Positions 50,274 to 55,290 of a DNA stretch of 64,000 nucleotides are shown here, in pieces. The position numbers and the translations under genes are program-made. Every line of letters starts with the position of its first letter. Positions within the stretch are counted from its first letter, which is position 1. This DNA is from Angiostrongylus vasorum (taxonomy: Eukaryota; Nematoda; Chromadorea; Rhabditida; Metastrongylidae), in assembly GCA_018806985.1 (NCBI GenBank), contig JADANN010000372.1:310001-374000 (forward strand). The letters run 5' to 3'. Under the pieces are notes generated by a model. It had not been told where the DNA came from, ran no database searches, and worked only from the letters and a program-made list of their open reading frames with translations.

Positions 50274-52632
50274 CATTCAGATGCTGGAGAAAGATTTACA
50301 AGCAGCGAAGAAAGATGCGGAAAAAGCGCGAGAAGAGACGGCACGAGCTCAGGATACTGTTGAGGATCTTCGTGGACAATTAGTCGAAAGTAAACTCCTA
50401 GTTGAAGACCTGGAGGACGAACGAGTAAAGCTGGAAAGGCAATTCAAGAGGTTCATTGTCACCCACAGTTCTTATTGCAGCCATAGGAATTCGTGCATGA
50501 ATCACATATGGATCACACTATCGTCAAGATTCCACGTTTTCTGCGGGCATTTTTCGTAACTTGTTCGAGAGTCTTCTGCCATTTTTACTTAATTCTATTT
50601 GCAGCATTAATTATTACATATAGGTTCAAAGAAGAAGCTCAGCAGGACATCGACAGTAGTTCGGAAATGGTTGAAGTGCTTACTCAACAGACGGAAGAGT
50701 TACGACGAAACGGTCCGCATAGACAAGGTTCAATTGTTGAGCAGGTCAGTCAGGTGTTCGTCTAGAGAAGTGAAAAGGAACGGGAAAGAAATGGAAGAGA
50801 GGAATAAGAAAGATAAAAGAAGCCGAAGAGAGAAGCGTTTGGAACTTCCATTCCACGATCAACAATCTGAGCCACACTCTATTTTCTCATGGTTTTTCTT
50901 CAAATTTTATATTTCCTCGCCATAAAGTTGCGGTTATTTCCAACACTTTCCAAAACTCTCCAACATGCTGTTTTTAACTGTTGCCCTTTCTTTTTCTCTT
51001 TTAGGAAAGAACAAATACTTTTCATTCATGGAGTTTGTTTCAAAAGTGGGGGAGACAAATTTTCTGAAACTGCTTAGTCATCCTATGGAAGCAAAAATGC
51101 TCTGATATCGGTGAAGAATGTTTTTTTAAGATTAGCGGTCTTGAGGAATCACTCGAACAAGCTCGTTCCGTTATTCGCGATCTACAACGTGAACGTGACG
51201 ATCTGCAAGCCCAGCTACTGGCCACCAGTGTAGAACGAGGGCGAACCCTACTGGCGGATCAGCCGTCGCTGGCCGACGAGCTGATGAGTGGAGGCGGAAA
51301 CTCGGAACAGGTCCATAACAAACTTTATTGCTAGTGGGAATTTTAAATATTGAAGCAAGGCTTTTGAATGACAGAATATTATGTTGTGGCAACTTGGTAC
51401 GACGTCTTTTTGCCGTCATGAATTGAAACCAACGCGTTCCATCCGTTGTGCCCGTAAAAGCGGCAACAAGTATTCTGTCGTTAACAACTATCTTAGCTTC
51501 GTTCATACCGAGATTAAATAAAAGTCGGTTCACAATGTTATCTTCTCTTTATCATTTAATCGGCTAGAGAAACGTGCAGCAGAGGTATCTTATTATCCTC
51601 GTCGTCGGCAATCATCTTTATGGCAAGTCGAACAAACTCATCCAAAGTATACTTTTCCTTTTGAGAATTGTAATTTCTTGAGGATCGCTTACGTTGGTGC
51701 ACTGTTGATATAATATCTAATTGGTGCGAAAGATATCGTTCCAATACAAAAGTTGTAGTAAAAAGTTGTTTTATCGTGAAATAAACAAACAGAAGTAATG
51801 TGTATTGGAACAAATGCACGATATCTTTTTTTCCGTCAAGCTTTCACGTGGGCATCGAAATCGACATGTATTGCATGTCGTCTCTTGTTTACCTAAAATG
51901 AAGTGTTTTTATTTTGAAGATTCTGGAAGCGCTTCGTGAACAAGAAGTCTGTAATCAAAAACTGCGGGTCTACATCAATGGTATTCTAATCCGCGTCATC
52001 GAGCGACATCCGGAAATTCTTGAAATTGGTAAATATTCACAGTTCTTCTATATCTATATTTCACTTCAAGGGCGCGTGTGGCGCAGTGGTCGGAGGCGCC
52101 CTGCAACACATACGTGGAATCGATACCCGTGCCAACGGCCCACCAAGCCTTCCATCCCTCCGGGGTCCTTACATTAGTACCAGACCTGTCTGGGAGGTAG
52201 CAGCACTAACTCGATACATCGGTAGGCCACCGCGAGTCATTGTAAAGGCCAGATATGCATTCAGCCACCTTCAAACGATGCTTAGTGAAGTCGAATGCAT
52301 GGGGCATCCCTCAGGGATTGATCAACACCAAGAGCTTTATCCTTTTCATCCTTTATATTTCACTTCTTCTCACTTACTGTGTAACATTTATGATACACAA
52401 CACTCTATTCGCCAATTGATTAGCACTAATTGTAAGTGACAAACAATAGAGCACTCATTAGGAAGAGAAGAAACTACTTAAAAATGCCTATTTTGGCAGC
52501 ATTTTATGGAATTCAGAGCTCTAGAGACGTCGTTATAGGTGAACAGAAACCACAGCAGTCCAGTTGACGGTGCGCCGGAGCAGCCACGAACAACAACGAC
52601 GCCACCAAGACGCAGTCGGTGACGGCATGTGA
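18056..52632 (+). CDS. Rab11-FIP3/FIP4 (Nuf)-like class II Rab11 effector gene, multi-exon, partly resolved
   Basis: Class II Rab11-FIPs are dimeric coiled-coil adaptors that bind Rab11 (and Arf) GTPases on recycling endosomes and act in membrane delivery during cytokinesis. Seen here: a short N-terminal EF-hand-like segment ([11 protein letters not shown]), a Ser/Asp-rich linker ending [18 protein letters not shown], a long Glu/Arg/Leu heptad region split over five exons, and a C-terminal Rab11-binding domain with the pattern [18 protein letters not shown], matching the YID..I...IE..P.ILE signature of FIP3/FIP4. The order of these parts is the order in vertebrate FIP3. Exons: 18,056-18,088; 18,356-18,398; 18,715-18,810; unresolved stretch; 43,990-44,139; 49,211-49,356; 49,908-about 50,014; 50,281-50,450; 50,624-50,744; 51,131-51,310; 51,920-52,028; 52,556-52,632 (candidate). 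Phases agree across every placed junction from 43,990 on, except one frame problem near 49,981. The C. elegans counterpart would be a rfip gene; I have not verified which. Confidence 0.85.
18356..18398 (+). CDS. FIP gene exon 2: EF-hand-like loop
   Basis: Follows a T-rich tract ending CTCAAG and translates to [14 protein letters not shown] plus one base. The run D-x-D-x-G-G-x-V resembles the start of an EF-hand calcium loop. FIP3 and FIP4 carry N-terminal EF-hands. The donor AGCG|GTATTG is weak. If the exon joins the next one, position 12 of the loop is Gly rather than the usual Glu, so calcium binding is doubtful. Confidence 0.5.
18715..18810 (+). CDS. FIP gene exon 3: continuation of the EF-hand-like region; 3' end uncertain
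   Basis: After CGTTTTTTTTCAAG the frame set by exon 2 reads [19 protein letters not shown]..., then a Ser/Gln-rich stretch. The phase (1) fits exon 2 exactly. The end at 18,810 uses a weak donor (G|GTTCCA); the frame stays open well beyond it, so the true donor may lie further 3'. Intervening exons up to 43,990 were not found. Confidence 0.45.
19262..19400 (+). mobile_element. Family C element, head and core only
   Basis: TTGGTTCGATCTCGTGGTCG, then GGTCACGAAATTGGTGCTCG; it breaks off after the core. Confidence 0.5.
19740..20140 (+). repeat. Polypyrimidine-rich tract with (TC)n, in a FIP intron
   Basis: About 400 bases in which the + strand is almost only C and T, with an uninterrupted (TC) run at 19,947-19,974. 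Long open frames across it (up to 148 codons, Ser/Leu/Phe) are translations of the tract, not genes. Confidence 0.85.
20508..20658 (+). mobile_element. Family B short element in a FIP intron
   Basis: GCTGAGACAGACGAAGC and TGGTGTGGTGGTGAACGCGT through AATATCTCAGCACCATTGTG; the tail is missing. Confidence 0.8.
20659..22227. other. FIP intron sequence, no secure exon
   Basis: One stretch at 21,386-21,472 ends in a good donor (GAG|GTAATG) and is open as [20 protein letters not shown]... In another frame it gives an acidic Ser-rich [16 protein letters not shown]. Either could be a missing FIP exon; neither joins in phase. Confidence 0.3.
22228..22506 (-). mobile_element. Family A short element, well preserved
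   Basis: The tail (GGCGTTGATCAACCCCTGAG), core (CCAGACAAGTCTGGTACC) and head (TGACCACTGCGCCACACG) are all intact. Confidence 0.85.
22965..23345 (+). mobile_element. Family D element, full length
   Basis: CCCAACCGTTTACCGTGGCT, GTTCCTGGGTGTCGGGTTGC, to GTGAAGACGGGCCATCTAAG and an AAGTATC tail. Confidence 0.85.
23346..25794. other. FIP intron sequence without supported features
   Basis: Only a decayed family A copy (24,375-24,552) is recognisable; the remaining ORFs are short and hydrophobic. Confidence 0.5.
24375..24552 (-). mobile_element. Family A element, strongly diverged
   Basis: Core-like CGCAAGTCTGGCTTC with weak flanking similarity; the tail is missing. Confidence 0.45.
25795..26010 (-). 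mobile_element. Family B element, second subfamily
   Basis: Includes reversed CACGGCAAGGTGTGATGTGA, GCACATTGCACCACGGAAGC and GTGCGTTTCTCTCAGG. Confidence 0.65.
26310..26585 (+). mobile_element. Family B element, long form with 5' extension
   Basis: GGCAGTAAATAATAAGTTAA leads into CTGCATCCTCAGCTTAACGT, then TGAGAGACAGGCGAAACGAA and the core to CTCAGCACCATTG. Confidence 0.8.
26759..27387 (-). other. Two protein-like minus-strand ORFs, unidentified
   Basis: 27,387-27,181 ends [20 protein letters not shown], then QQLTPDELH and stop. 26,947-26,759 reads [20 protein letters not shown], then [13 protein letters not shown]. Both are free of the repeat families and lie on the same strand 230 bases apart, with stops between. 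They may be remnants of one nested gene or chance. Confidence 0.2.
27611..27700. repeat. TA-rich microsatellite upstream of a family C element
   Basis: Runs of TA/CA dinucleotides, mainly (TA)14-15 at 27,637-27,665, ending in ACACATATATAG before the element head. Confidence 0.9.
27700..28003 (+). mobile_element. Family C short element inside TA-rich microsatellites
   Basis: GCGGATAGCACAGTAATAGT, GCTAGTTCGACTCC (B box), core AATTGGTGCCGGCCTTGTTT, and body to GGATAACGGATGCGAGGAA, where an AT tract starts. A TA tract also lies just upstream. Confidence 0.8.
28002..28063. repeat. (AT)n microsatellite at a family C 3' end
   Basis: About 22 AT units, then GTATATACATGTACATATG. Confidence 0.9.
28437..28800 (+). 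mobile_element. Family D element, full length
   Basis: CAACGGTTTACCGCTTCATC to GGGCCATTCAAGTATCAAGT, with a doubled AAGTATCAAG tail. Confidence 0.85.
28965..29075 (-). mobile_element. Family B element, 3' half
   Basis: On the + strand CACGGTAGGGTATAATGTGA and CACGATGATGCTGAGATATT; the head is lost. Confidence 0.6.
29693..29970 (+). mobile_element. Family A short element, full length
   Basis: Begins GAGCGCGTGTAGCACAGTGG, with an A-box-like TAGCACAGTGG and a degenerate B box, and runs through the core TGGTGCCAGACTTGTATGGG to the tail near 29,965. Confidence 0.85.
29971..31082. other. FIP intron sequence without supported features
   Basis: No repeat of families A to E and no protein-like ORF was recognised, apart from a possible decayed family A trace near 30,340-30,400. 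Confidence 0.5.
31083..31349 (-). mobile_element. Family A short element
   Basis: Tail GGCGCTGAACAAACCCTGAA, core ACGAGACAGGACTAG, head CCACTGCGCTACCTGTACCC. Confidence 0.8.
31876..32156 (-). mobile_element. Family A short element
   Basis: Near full length: tail GGCGTTGATCATTCCCTGAG, head GACCACTGCGTCACACGCGC. Same orientation as the copy 530 bases to the left. Confidence 0.85.
32485..32790 (+). mobile_element. Family C short element, variant head
   Basis: GAAGTGGTTATTGACGCAGT, GTTGGTTCGACTCC (B box), CACTTGGGAACGCCCTAG, GGATCCGCACAATAGATG. Confidence 0.65.
32870..33135. other. GC-rich island with ORFs on both strands
   Basis: Locally GC-richer than its surroundings. The minus ORF at 32,871-33,092 ([36 protein letters not shown]) and the plus ORF at 32,898-33,131 overlap. 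An exon is possible; no family recognised. Confidence 0.25.
33347..33626 (-). mobile_element. Family A element, diverged
   Basis: Recognisable by TGGTCGCCTACTGATGTA, CCAGAACAGTCTTG and a head with CTAACCACTGCTTTACATGC. Confidence 0.65.
34600..34862 (+). mobile_element. Family A short element, head eroded
   Basis: Core ATTGGTACCAGACTTGTTTG and tail GAGAGCTTTATCCTTTA are well kept; the tRNA-like head is degenerate. Confidence 0.8.
35872..35975 (+). mobile_element. Family A element, 3' third only
   Basis: Begins at AGGCCAAATATGCATTTAAT and ends with the family tail CTTTACCCTTTATCC; 5' truncated. Confidence 0.7.
36681..36803. repeat. (TTG)n/(TCG)n trinucleotide microsatellite
   Basis: About 25 mostly perfect TTG units, interrupted by TTGCTG, then (TCG)n. 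It lies in a FIP intron. Confidence 0.9.
36900..37285 (-). mobile_element. Family D element, full length
   Basis: On the + strand GGCCCGTCCTCACTGGTTGT to CAGCCACGATGAGGCGGTAA; it follows the TTG tract by about 100 bases. Confidence 0.85.
38188..38547 (+). mobile_element. Family C short element, full length and well preserved
   Basis: GCGGATAGCACAATGGTAGT (A-box-like), CTAGTTCGATTCC (good B box), core GGTACCAGACTTGTC, 3' end GTGCTGGGGTCCGCACAGTA and an A-rich tail. Confidence 0.85.
39042..39323 (-). CDS. Unidentified 93-codon ORF inside a FIP intron
   Basis: [20 protein letters not shown], then [14 protein letters not shown] and so on; protein-like composition, no known family. Its 3' end overlaps, on the other strand, an open stretch (38,925-39,090, +) that starts after a plausible acceptor and reads [20 protein letters not shown] and [13 protein letters not shown]. 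At most one of the two is likely to be coding. Confidence 0.25.
   Translation of the reverse strand: MAEPDEWDLNAAILKRAYVLKGNEFFNRKYNYHQSKPMSESLSSKRKPNAHNASNVLSICDAQCMVMVMAMEKVTRLSHVHKQKENLCEPAVG
39748..40130 (-). mobile_element. Family D element, full length
   Basis: On the + strand TTGATACTTGAACGGCCCGT to TCGGTAAACCGTTGGGAGGA. Confidence 0.85.
40665..40915 (-). mobile_element. Family A element, diverged
   Basis: Shows ATGCATCCGACTCCAA, CAGACAAATCAGCCATCAAT and a weak head near 40,900; the tail is truncated. Confidence 0.6.
41400..41690 (+). mobile_element. Family B element, close to consensus, long form
   Basis: 5' extension GGTCAATCCCGCTGACATGT, head GCTGAGAGACAGGCGAAACG, and tail GACAGTAAATAAAAAGTTAA with CATTGTGATTTTC after it. 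Confidence 0.85.
41932..42150 (-). CDS. Unidentified ORF joined to a family E repeat end
   Basis: The 3' part of a 125-codon minus-strand ORF reads [31 protein letters not shown] and [18 protein letters not shown], then stop. Its 5' part is translated family E repeat. The non-repeat half is protein-like but unrecognised. Confidence 0.2.
   Translation of the reverse strand: MCKLNNLKKKNKLDGAIGLLESGERPIEINSFCSKIFEFREKLTQNQKWGAVFADGGAEQTVDNHFLPLMRN
42090..42315. mobile_element. Family E element, one inverted-repeat half
   Basis: TTTTGACGTCTTCGTCTTCC, GATCCGAATCGATGGTCCAC and TCGAGTCGAATCTTCTTCGC match the left halves of the other copies; no opposite half follows. Confidence 0.6.
43027..43270 (+). 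mobile_element. Family A short element with a core deletion
   Basis: Starts GGGCGCGTGTGACGCAGTGA. The segment that normally holds CCAGACTTGTCTGGG is deleted, joining CTCCGGGGATATC to the CACTGGCTCGATACACC half. Confidence 0.8.
43509..43751 (+). CDS. Unidentified ORF upstream of the FIP linker exon
   Basis: An 80-codon ORF whose second half ([40 protein letters not shown]) is protein-like. It lies 240 bases before the FIP exon at 43,990 on the same strand and could be an unrecognised FIP exon, although no donor in the right phase is obvious. Confidence 0.2.
   Translation: MKFTVFKKKAKMNKCTMSTQVFYLITNNDEMADITIKYPRSHLLVLGRNDDNNFNSPTNPLDSANQFISGFDRFLALIIF
43990..44139 (+). CDS. FIP gene internal exon: Ser/Asp-rich linker before the coiled coil
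   Basis: A good acceptor (TCGTTTCAG) precedes 150 bases (50 codons, phase 0 to 0) containing [15 protein letters not shown] and [18 protein letters not shown], then a GTATAT donor. In FIP3 the equivalent stretch just before the coiled coil also has a KVAR.L motif, an acidic PEL segment and a final DI. The previous exon must end in phase 0. Confidence 0.75.
44570..45870 (+). pseudogene. Penelope-like element, colinear but decayed copy
   Basis: In + strand frames the segments appear in element order: YKTHKLP (finger region) at about 44,580; [16 protein letters not shown] at about 44,643; [20 protein letters not shown] at about 44,760; AMQVVLELL; the ORF at 45,002-45,184 with [15 protein letters not shown] (catalytic YIDD); a linker with [11 protein letters not shown]; and at about 45,700-45,865 [10 protein letters not shown] and [19 protein letters not shown] (GIY-YIG). 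Many stops and at least three frame changes interrupt it. A family B repeat follows directly at 45,868. Confidence 0.8.
45868..46070 (-). mobile_element. Family B element next to the Penelope copy
   Basis: On the + strand TTTTTATTTGCTGCCTACTA, CAATGATGCTGAGATATTTG and GGGGCTAATGCGTTCATCAC; it abuts the GIY-YIG end. Confidence 0.75.
46906..47181 (-). CDS. Unidentified 91-codon ORF inside a FIP intron
   Basis: [20 protein letters not shown]... continues hydrophilic and protein-like to [12 protein letters not shown] and stop. It does not overlap any repeat family seen here, and neither flank shows further exons I could join. It could be a nested gene exon, an old gene copy, or chance. Confidence 0.25.
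   Translation of the reverse strand: MSRFDDKWPMAHRNNEKRYQKMNMCFLQQCNGSKEHIEQLFFPREITSWCCLHSPAVRLTLGLEQNQNDQRPKRQIIENHVIDEADNLLIA
47612..47968 (+). mobile_element. Family C short element, head truncated
   Basis: GCTAGTTCGATTCC, CCCGGCTATCTCAGAGCTCC, GTGCTGGGATCCATACACTA, and a tail of AAAT repeats. Confidence 0.85.
48025..48520. mobile_element. Family E element, full length
   Basis: Left ATTCGGCAAAAGTTCCAACA with TCTTCGTCTTCATCAAAGTC; right GGCTCTGATGAAGATGTCGA with CTACCCGAATAAAAATT, inverted. The middle contains TGTCATTATGAGCTAGTA, shared with the copy at 15.6 kb. Confidence 0.65.
49211..49356 (+). CDS. FIP gene coiled-coil exon 1
   Basis: Reads [15 protein letters not shown]...[15 protein letters not shown]...[15 protein letters not shown] in phase 0, ending in phase 2 at a GTACGA donor. 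The spacing of R-LR-EN and -ALEEQL-like motifs matches the FIP3 coiled coil. The acceptor is CACGTTTAAG, an unusual AAG site, with no better AG nearby. Length is 146 bases. Confidence 0.8.
49535..49675 (+). mobile_element. Family B element, second subfamily, in a FIP intron
   Basis: GGCTGGGAGAAAGGCAAAGC and GCCTCAGTGGTGCAGTGAGT, then GTGAATATCTCAGCATCG, between the first two coiled-coil exons. Confidence 0.7.
49908..50014 (+). CDS. FIP gene coiled-coil exon 2; frame problem near its 3' end
   Basis: After ATGAGTTCAG the codon split at 49,356 is completed (CG+A = Arg) and the exon reads [19 protein letters not shown] and EREKLF, closely like FIP3 (R-KELL-KMEREK). Past 49,981 the frame changes quality. 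The original frame gives RNGKSHTQ and then a stop at about 50,017. A +1 shift gives [10 protein letters not shown], the heptad continuation expected from FIP3. With the shifted frame the donor is CAA|GTTAGT (end 50,014). With the unshifted frame a donor CAA|GTATCA (end 50,007) also keeps phase 0. Confidence 0.7.
50221..50274. repeat. (ATT)n microsatellite at a 3' splice site
   Basis: About 17 ATT units ending TATCATTCAG directly before the FIP exon at 50,281. Confidence 0.9.
50281..50450 (+). CDS. FIP gene coiled-coil exon 3
   Basis: Starts directly after TATCATTCAG and reads [20 protein letters not shown], then [20 protein letters not shown] and [11 protein letters not shown], ending in phase 2 before GTTCAT. 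It is a strongly heptad-patterned coiled coil, and EDLR-QL matches FIP3. The 3' splice site region is an ATT microsatellite. The donor is not consensus. Confidence 0.8.
50624..50744 (+). CDS. FIP gene coiled-coil exon 4
   Basis: After ACATATAG the split Arg codon is completed and the exon reads [30 protein letters not shown] and SIVEQ, ending in phase 0 at GTCAGT. A nearer upstream AG at 50,603 would bring an in-frame stop, so 50,624 is the better start. Confidence 0.75.
51131..51310 (+). CDS. FIP gene coiled-coil exon 5
   Basis: Follows TTTTTTTAAG (another AAG acceptor). The 180 bases read [35 protein letters not shown], then a short non-helical linker with SLADELMSG, in phase 0 to 0, ending at GTCCAT. 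In FIP3 the matching segment, LKEQNEEL...ITLSIQG...SLAAEI, leads directly into the Rab11-binding domain, as here. Confidence 0.8.
51310..51819 (-). pseudogene. Antisense ORF pair inside a FIP intron, unidentified
   Basis: Two adjacent minus-strand ORFs look like one broken protein. 51,819-51,556 ends [20 protein letters not shown], then [12 protein letters not shown] and stop. After 20-odd bases, in another frame, 51,533-51,310 reads [20 protein letters not shown], then [20 protein letters not shown] and MTAKRRR. AATAAA occurs near the end on the minus strand. Composition is protein-like and unlike the repeats. No intron fits the 22-base gap, so a frameshifted gene copy is more likely than a spliced gene. 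I do not recognise the family. Confidence 0.35.
51920..52028 (+). CDS. FIP gene Rab11-binding domain (FIP-RBD) exon
   Basis: Reads [20 protein letters not shown] and then [16 protein letters not shown]. This is the C-terminal FIP-RBD of class II Rab11-FIPs, a parallel dimeric helix that contacts the Rab11 switch regions. The equivalent FIP3 signature is EAIQKQEEIN-RLQDYID with ILE near the end. Asn replaces Asp in the YID motif. The acceptor is ATTTTGAAG and the donor ATTG|GTAAAT is good; the exon ends in phase 1, so a further exon must supply the C-terminus. A family A repeat begins 41 bases after the donor. Confidence 0.85.
52070..52347 (+). mobile_element. Family A short element, full length, in a FIP intron
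   Basis: Starts GGCGCGTGTGGCGCAGTGGT with a near-perfect A box, and ends GAGCTTTATCCTTTTC. It lies 41 bases downstream of the 5' splice site at 52,029. Confidence 0.9.
52556..52632 (+). CDS. Candidate last exon of the FIP gene
   Basis: In the phase required by the previous exon, the sequence after CCACAG (52,555) or CCACAGCAG (52,558) reads [20 protein letters not shown], then VGDGM and TGA at 52,630. Composition fits a short basic C-terminal tail and the exon is GC-rich compared with its surroundings. Vertebrate FIP3 ends a few residues after the RBD, so a tail is not required by homology. Other acceptors in the same phase (for example near 53,807 and 57,209) give alternative short tails. 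Confidence 0.4.
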
Positions 52633-54124
52633 ATCACCGACGGCATCGTCGAGGTCGACGACGTCGTCGATGTCGCTGTCGACGCGGTTATCGTCATATC
52701 TGCCGTCGTCGCTTCTACGTTGGGTTTGACGACTATGCGTATATGATTGCAGGCACTGTTATCGTCGTTGAATTGTAACATCTGGATAATAAGGACAAGG
52801 ATCAGGGTCACTAAAATGATTATGATCGTCGTCAACTTTTCTATCTATTGGCTAATACGAGGGGAAACAGAAGCAAAATGGAAAAATGTGGAAGAACGAG
52901 ACTCGTATTGAGTTTTCTATTTCACCTTACTATTTGCTGACTCTGTTCCATCGCGGGTTATCGACGTCCTTGTTATCTAAGAATAACATTCCAATCGAGG
53001 CTGCTCCTATTTCTCGTTCTTTTTTCTCTCTTTATCGGTTGTATTGTTGTACATTAAAGGATAGAGTATTTATTGTTCAATATTATAACGAATATTCCAG
53101 TGCGAAGAAGTAATTTCCAAATTAGTGCTTCGTAGAATTTCGTTGGTCGTATGAAACCAAAAATGTTATTGGCCGGTATGAAAAATCCAGTTCACGCTGA
53201 TTAATCAAGATTTGGCGCACGCGAAATTTCACCCTATAGGGCGGGCCGTTTTGTTCCTCTATCGTACGACGCTGCGCTTCAGTCTAGCCTTGAAGTGTCC
53301 AGTGGTTGGATATCACATCGAATTTCCATTTCTACTTCTGCGTAATGCGTAATGAACGTGATGATTTACTGAAGTGAGGTACGGGATCATTGCTGTGGAT
53401 ATTTCTGGAATTTTGCCGCCCTATAGAATGGAATCGACTGCGCACCTTCTGCGTGGGCGGGCACAGGGTGTTGTTTTGCTGTATTTTTTAATAGATTTTC
53501 TGAGTCTGTGAGATTATGACCGTTTCTCGACTAGGAGGTGGATTACGCCAATTAAAGCAATTTCATTATTACATCTCCGACCCTTATTTTTCTCTACACT
53601 TGCCTTTTCACGAAAATCTTTCTTCGCTGAATGTGATTCTGTTGTTGTTTATTTTTCCTTCACACTATTCTTATAGTCTTTATTTCGAAGTGTTGGTTGC
53701 AAAGGTCCTAATTCAACACTAAGCAAATGTGATTTGCTTGGGAGAATATGAAGATGCAATACTGATCTAGAACTTCTTGCCTCTTCTTTCTGTATTGGTG
53801 CAGCTAAGCTTCTTTTCCCATGCCGAGAAACTTATTGAGTCTCGTTCTATGTCCTGCTTTGGTTTCTGTGTTTATTTTCCTTTCATTCTGTTTCGTTCTC
53901 CATTTGTTTTTTCTTCTTTTGCTCTCCATCTCTCTGTCAAATGTATAAAATTTTAACATTTGTTCAACAAACGGTTGTGGATAAACGTTCTTAGAAAGTG
54001 TTTTATCTAACTGAGCGTAACTCAGTGACAGTTCGCTGTCACAGTGTTGCTGTCATACCCAACACCGGAATCACTTAAATCAAAACAACTCAAAGTATTA
54101 TCTATTGTTGCCCTTATGCTTTAT
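52633..54124. other. 3' flank of the FIP gene, no further gene supported
   Basis: The first 100 bases are a GC-rich GTC/CGA-rich continuation. On the minus strand, 52,835-52,533 would encode a membrane-anchor-like start (MTTIIIILVTLILVLIIQML) and a Thr/Ser-rich body; unproven. Confidence 0.3.
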
Positions 54125-54425
54125 TTAGCCATTATGGCTCCCTGGAGTTCCGAGGTCAACCTTGGCGAAGTCTTCTTGAGGTAGTCACCACCTTAAGCAG
54201 TCACCATCTTCGTGGATCAGAGGGGGGATTTGCCACCGCGCGATTAGTTCGACTCAAGAACGGTTGTGGTTCCTAGTATTGGTTTACTCTTAGCTGAGGT
54301 TTTGGATGGAGACGTCGGGTTCCTCTTTATTTTTGTTGGTTGGGGATGAACCCCCTGTAAATCGCAGTCTGACACCTAGAAACACTTCCTTTCCACGATG
54401 AGACAGTGAACCATTGGGAGGACAT
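54125..54425 (-). mobile_element. Family D element, 3' end missing
   Basis: On the + strand it starts inside the element (AGCCATTATGGCTCCCTGGA) and runs to GTGAACCATTGGGAGGA. Confidence 0.75.
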
Positions 54426-55109
54426 GTGATGTCGGGTTGTGTATATAGGTGTATATATGAGTAAATCTTTTATTACATAATTAAATGTTTAATTGTCTTT
54501 GCATGTAGTTTTGTTTTGTCAAAATTATGTCTTCGTTCTCGAATACGAATTATTTTAGTGGAAGAGCTCTCCCATATGCTTAGGACGAAGCTCATTTTTA
54601 GTAGATACTGTATCCACTTCTTTTTCTAAAAATTTTCTTCCTTTTAATGGGAATTAAATGTCCTTTAATGAAGAATGAAAGTGAAGCGAATTTCCACGAA
54701 TATAAGGAGATTTTAATTAAGAGAGAGAAGCCTACACTATAGAAGAGTAAACATGGATTCGTTGACGTCGCAGCTTATCACTCTACTAGTAGGCTTATCG
54801 AGAACCGATTTTAATGCCAGATGGATGGATGCGGAATTCTGAAGAACAATGGCGTAATTCGGAAAGAGAAACTCATGAAAGTAGTATGATCCGCTCGGAA
54901 TTGAGTTAAAGACGTGATGATGAAGTGGACGAAAGCTGAAATAGTGTGAAGAAACCTTAAGAAATCTGTACTATAAAGCTGGTTCCTTAGCAGTGGCTGT
55001 TGTGCAGGAGGATTCCCTAGTTAGTCTTTCCTTACTAAGAAACATGAAATGCATTATGATTTACAGTCAACATTTTAATGAAGATGTCTAAGAATTACAA
55101 GTTGATGAC

Positions 55110-55290
55110 CTCCTTGGTATGCGCTTAATATAGTAACAATTTCCTGAATACAACCACAATGGTGCTGAGATATTTGTAAAACTCCTGACCGCAGGTGTCT
55201 GCGGTGGGGAACGAACGCGCTATTACCCATTTCGAGGGTTAACGCATCAACCACCACACAGTGCGGGTCTTTCGTTTGGCTTGTCTATAT
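55110..55290 (-). mobile_element. Family B short element
   Basis: On the + strand CAATGGTGCTGAGATATTTG, GTCTGCGGTGGGGAACGAAC and AACCACCACACAGTGCGGGT. Confidence 0.8.

Noticed and set aside
52020..52439. 139-codon ORF overlapping the FIP RBD exon
   Set aside because: Different frame from the RBD; it is translated family A sequence.
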